From the NCBI GenBank assembly GCA_016219235.1, contig JACRBO010000540.1, forward strand, positions 1 through 8,879: a stretch of 8,879 nucleotides of DNA, in the 5' to 3' direction. Shown piece after piece: positions 6,804-8,879 of this stretch. Within the stretch, counting starts at the first letter, position 1; each line of letters opens with the position of its first letter. Made by a program: the position numbers and the translations under genes. The DNA is from Chloroflexota bacterium. GTDB taxonomy: Bacteria > Chloroflexota > Anaerolineae > Fen-1058. The notes beneath the pieces are model-generated. The model ran no database searches and had not been told where the DNA came from. It was given only the letters and a program-made list of their open reading frames with translations.

Positions 6804-7202
6804 CTAAATGCCCGCGCCGGCCAGCGTGGCGGTCGTGATGGCCCGCCAGGCGATGCCGGCCTGAAACAGCGACACCAGCGCCACCAACAGCGTCTCGCGC
6901 TGCGCCTGCTTCTCTTTGTTGACGACGCTGCTCACGAAGTTGATCATGGGGATCCAACTCAGCGCCACGACCCCGTAGATAATGTGGATGATGCCGCGCG
7001 CGGGCTGCCCGCCGCCGAGCGCCAGGACAACGCCCAAAATGCCCTGCCCCACGGCCAGCAAGTTGCCCACCACAATGATGCCCCAATAATTGGAACTGAC
7101 GCTTTGTTTGCGGAAGTATTCAATCAACCCGTAGACACCGGCCAGCGCCGCAAACAACACCATCGCCGTTGCCAATCGGCCATGCAAAAAACTTAAGTCC
7201 AC
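6804..7202 (-). CDS. uncharacterised four-helix integral membrane protein, 132 aa
   Basis: I do not recognise the family. Four hydrophobic stretches are seen at about 9-29, 40-63, 70-92 and 105-128, with a basic loop after helix 1 (EYFRKQ) and a charged loop before helix 4 (NKEKQAQRE). One His lies at the start of helix 1 (His7, in HGRLA) and one in helix 3 (His73, in GIIHIIYG); such paired membrane histidines can bind haem, but this is only a suggestion. The start is GTG 7202, three bases after the stop of the upstream gene, with a good ribosome-binding site GGAG (7210-7213) seven bases away inside that gene. Its stop lies nine bases before the ATG of the receiver-Roadblock gene, so it is almost surely co-transcribed and may be that protein's membrane partner (inference). 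Confidence 0.82.
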   Translation of the reverse strand: MDLSFLHGRLATAMVLFAALAGVYGLIEYFRKQSVSSNYWGIIVVGNLLAVGQGILGVVLALGGGQPARGIIHIIYGVVALSWIPMINFVSSVVNKEKQAQRETLLVALVSLFQAGIAWRAITTATLAGAGI

Positions 7203-7205
7203 GCT

Positions 7206-7919
7206 TTAACTCCGATTGAGATTCACGGTTTGCCCGGTCGTGTAACGCTGCTTCTCACGGCCATGCCGCACGGTGACGCGGCCCGTGCCGCCCACTTGCC
7301 ACGCACCGTTCAGGCCGATGAGGGCTGTATGCGCATCCACGCCGATTAGAAATGATCCGGCGGGACGGCGGCCAAATATCAGAGTGACCATGATCTCAGG
7401 AAATTCATTATAATGCGGGGCGATGATGGCTTTGGGAATCAGCCCAAAGGCCGCCTGCCAGCGGATAACCGACGGCACCCCAAAGCGCGAGCCGAAATCG
7501 GGCACGTGCCCGCCCATGATCATCGCGCCCGCGCTGCACCCGGCCACCACGCCGCCTCGATCGAGCACCTGCTCCACCGCGGCCCACAAGCGAGTGCCGT
7601 TTAAGATGTTAAACAAGAAATCGGGTTTGCCGCCCGAAAAGTACACCAGATTTGCGTTGCTCACGATGTCGGCATTGGCCTCATCGTCGCAGCCAGATCG
7701 ATCGAAGGCGGGCACGCCTGTGGCTGTCGCCCCCAGCCGATTGAAATGAGCGACGCCCATCGTCAACCACCGATCGAACACCGCGCGCCCATCGGGTGCA
7801 GCGGCCGTCGGCACAATCGCGACGGCGGTCCCTCCGGCCCGATCGAGCAACGTTCGATCTACATCCGACATTGTTTCTAAAAATTCGCCTGCTCCAACTA
7901 ACGCTAACGTCCCCGCCAT
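7206..7919 (-). CDS. peptidase S51 (cyanophycinase / dipeptidase E-like) family protein, 237 aa
   Basis: Member of the class I glutamine-amidotransferase-like superfamily, most like S51 serine peptidases (cyanophycinase, alpha-aspartyl dipeptidase). The nucleophile elbow is VVAGCSAGAMIMGG (124-137) with Ser129, matching the GxSAGA signature. YFSGGKPD (93-100) corresponds to the family's substrate-site GG loop. His169 in IIAPHYNEF lies 40 residues after the Ser, near cyanophycinase spacing, and GVDAHTALI (193-201) fits the conserved Gly-(V/I)-Asp/Glu strand. No signal peptide is visible, so it is predicted to be cytosolic. The length is shorter than typical cyanophycinases (about 260-300), and no cyanophycin synthetase is in the window, so degradation of cyanophycin should not be assumed. 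The ATG start is preceded by GAGTGAG (7922-7928). It lies 10 bases after the upstream gene and 3 before the next. Confidence 0.85.
   Translation of the reverse strand: MAGTLALVGAGEFLETMSDVDRTLLDRAGGTAVAIVPTAAAPDGRAVFDRWLTMGVAHFNRLGATATGVPAFDRSGCDDEANADIVSNANLVYFSGGKPDFLFNILNGTRLWAAVEQVLDRGGVVAGCSAGAMIMGGHVPDFGSRFGVPSVIRWQAAFGLIPKAIIAPHYNEFPEIMVTLIFGRRPAGSFLIGVDAHTALIGLNGAWQVGGTGRVTVRHGREKQRYTTGQTVNLNRS
7210..7213 (-). promoter_or_regulatory. ribosome-binding site deciding the GTG start of the membrane protein
   Basis: GGAG read on the minus strand, seven bases before GTG 7202 and within the last codons of the S51 peptidase gene. It supports the non-ATG start and coupling of the two genes. 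Confidence 0.6.
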
Positions 7920-7929
7920 AACTCACTCG

Positions 7930-8730
7930 CTATCTGGCCTGAATCAACAGTCCGCCCTCTGCGCCTGCGCCGCTGTTTGGTCCTGGACGCGACGGCGCGA
8001 CATTGATAATACGATATTGTCGCCCGACTTGCGCCAGCGTCCGATCGACTAACGGCTGAACCAGCACGCCCGGCACGGGCAGCCAGCCCACCGCTGAAAT
8101 CGTGCCAGGCTCTTCGCCGCCAAACGGCACTAAATGCACTGAGGCGCTGTTGATCTTGACGATCTGATCACTATTGGCCTGAGGTTCAACCACCATCATC
8201 ACGGGCAGTCCGATATCGGTGTAGCGGCCATAGACCACGTATTGACCGTTGTTCAGCGCGCGCACCCGGGCATTCGCCAGGCCAATCTGCGGTCCAAGGA
8301 TAAACTTCATATACGAACTCAACTCGTCTTCGGTGAAGCGCAGCCACTGTGTTTCGCCCGGCGGCAGATTGCCAACGTCGGCGATCTGCTGCTCGAAACT
8401 GGCGGCGGCCTCGAGGCTGGAACCGATGGGCTTGTTCAGCGCCGTAAACACATTCGCGCCGACGAAGATGCCGCCCGCGAAGAAACAGGCCGCCGTTACA
8501 AAGATCAATACGCCGACCGTGATGAGCAGGCGCTGCACGGCTTTGGGCGACAGGCCGACGTTGGTCACGTTGGTGACATTGCCCTGAATCAAATCATCGC
8601 CAACCGACGTGATCTGATCGCGGCCCACAACGCTGCCGCCGACCATCACATCATCCGCGCCGACGTTGACGCCGCCACCAATTGTTAGTGGGGGAGGAGG
8701 TGGAGGTGGGGGTTCAGGCTGATCGGACAT
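7930..8730 (-). CDS. membrane-anchored protein with Gly/Val/Asp-rich repeat segment and LmeA-like (DUF2993-type) domain, 266 aa
   Basis: Numbering from ATG 8730. Residues 5-14 include eight consecutive prolines (7-14). Residues 17-58 form a low-complexity Gly/Val/Asp/Asn segment (IGGGVNVGADDVMVGG, SVVGRDQITSVGDDLIQG, NVTNVTNVG) that looks like short beta-strand repeats. One membrane helix spans about 66-96. About 128-245 resembles the LmeA/DUF2993 lipid-binding type: FTEDELSSYMKFIL, then RVRALNNGQYVVYGRYTDIGLPVMMVV, then GWLPVPGVLVQPLVDRTLAQVGRQYRI. With no signal peptide, the N-terminal segment is predicted cytoplasmic and the LmeA-like part outside. A TTG at 8766 is an alternative start, but it falls on the predicted -35 element. 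First gene of the four-gene set, so it may link envelope state to the downstream receiver-Roadblock protein (inference). Domain match is by eye, moderate confidence. Confidence 0.78.
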   Translation of the reverse strand: MSDQPEPPPPPPPPLTIGGGVNVGADDVMVGGSVVGRDQITSVGDDLIQGNVTNVTNVGLSPKAVQRLLITVGVLIFVTAACFFAGGIFVGANVFTALNKPIGSSLEAAASFEQQIADVGNLPPGETQWLRFTEDELSSYMKFILGPQIGLANARVRALNNGQYVVYGRYTDIGLPVMMVVEPQANSDQIVKINSASVHLVPFGGEEPGTISAVGWLPVPGVLVQPLVDRTLAQVGRQYRIINVAPSRPGPNSGAGAEGGLLIQAR

Positions 8731-8737
8731 GGGGGTA

Positions 8738-8766
8738 ATTATCGCCCGAATGAGTTCAGAGAGCAA
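8738..8766 (-). promoter_or_regulatory. predicted sigma-70-type promoter giving a leaderless mRNA for the four-gene set
   Basis: Read on the minus strand, TTGCTC (8766-8761) and GATAAT (8743-8738) are separated by exactly 17 bases. The -10 matches TATAAT at five of six positions; the -35 is weak (three of six). Only seven bases separate the -10 from ATG 8730, so transcription would start at or beside the start codon. The upstream sequence TACCCCC has no Shine-Dalgarno, which agrees with leaderless translation. Confidence 0.5.
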
Positions 8767-8800
8767 GCGTGAATCTGAAATAGTGTCTCAGCGACTAAGT

Positions 8801-8879
8801 TCAGTTCACCAACGCAAATTCAACCGCCGCCTCAGCATGCAGTTTGGTCGTATCGAACAGCCGCACGCGGCTGTCGGCC
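8801..8879 (-). CDS. C-terminal end of an unidentified protein (truncated by the window)
   Basis: On the minus strand a frame is open from the window edge to TGA at 8803-8801, encoding 25 residues (ADSRVRLFDTTKLHAEAAVE, then FALVN). The regular mix of charged and hydrophobic residues and the codon choice look like real coding sequence, but the piece is too short to assign a family. It ends 70 bases before the ATG of the next minus-strand gene; a promoter-like pair lies in that gap, so the two genes may be separate units. Confidence 0.55.
   Translation of the reverse strand, partial: ADSRVRLFDTTKLHAEAAVEFALVN

Noticed and set aside
8731..8766. TTG start at 8766 adding 12 residues to the LmeA-like protein
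   Set aside because: It coincides with the predicted -35 element, has no ribosome-binding site, and ATG 8730 is a stronger start.

Overview
The window is a dense, high-GC stretch (roughly 62-64% by eye) of a bacterial chromosome. It is most likely from the Chloroflexota (Anaerolineae-like). That is an inference from the gene types (NACHT-HEAT ATPase, response regulator fused to a Roadblock/LC7 domain, LmeA-like membrane protein, sepF-less ylmD-ylmE-ylmG cluster), not from a marker gene. Ten genes are visible. There is no gene-free stretch over 300 bases; the longest gaps are about 118 and 106 bases. I see no rRNA, true tRNA, insertion sequence or CRISPR array.

Region 1 (2-3058, plus strand): the C-terminal part of a NACHT-family STAND NTPase with HEAT-like repeats, whose N-terminus lies outside the window. 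It is followed nine bases later by an alpha/beta-hydrolase with an intact Ser-Asp-His triad. The NACHT protein has Arg in place of the Walker A Lys and Gly at the usual sensor Arg, but keeps a good Walker B. A long near-perfect inverted repeat (3089-3140) closes this unit and separates it from the convergent minus-strand genes.

Region 2 (3177-5299, minus strand): a conserved housekeeping cluster read in the order pgeF (ylmD), yggS (ylmE), yggT (ylmG), yggU (DUF167). yggS-yggT overlap by one base and yggT-yggU are one base apart, so translation is probably coupled. The sepF gene that commonly sits between ylmE and ylmG in Gram-positive bacteria is missing. A 21-bp palindrome lies between pgeF and yggS. 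A 9-bp-period repeat with a 12-bp inverted repeat lies upstream of pgeF.

Region 3 (5406-8730, minus strand): a tight four-gene set. In order of transcription it encodes a membrane-anchored LmeA-like protein with a Gly/Val/Asp-rich repeat segment, an S51 (cyanophycinase-like) serine peptidase homologue, a four-helix membrane protein of unknown function, and a receiver-Roadblock/LC7 protein ending in three copies of a short motif. The gaps are 10, 3 and 9 bases. A promoter-like pair (17-base spacer, -10 GATAAT seven bases before the ATG) suggests a leaderless transcript. This set is the best candidate here for an undescribed signalling or envelope module. At the right edge the last 25 residues of a further minus-strand gene are visible.

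Across the window the palindrome CGATCG occurs at least 27 times where about three are expected, a genome-signature-like bias.
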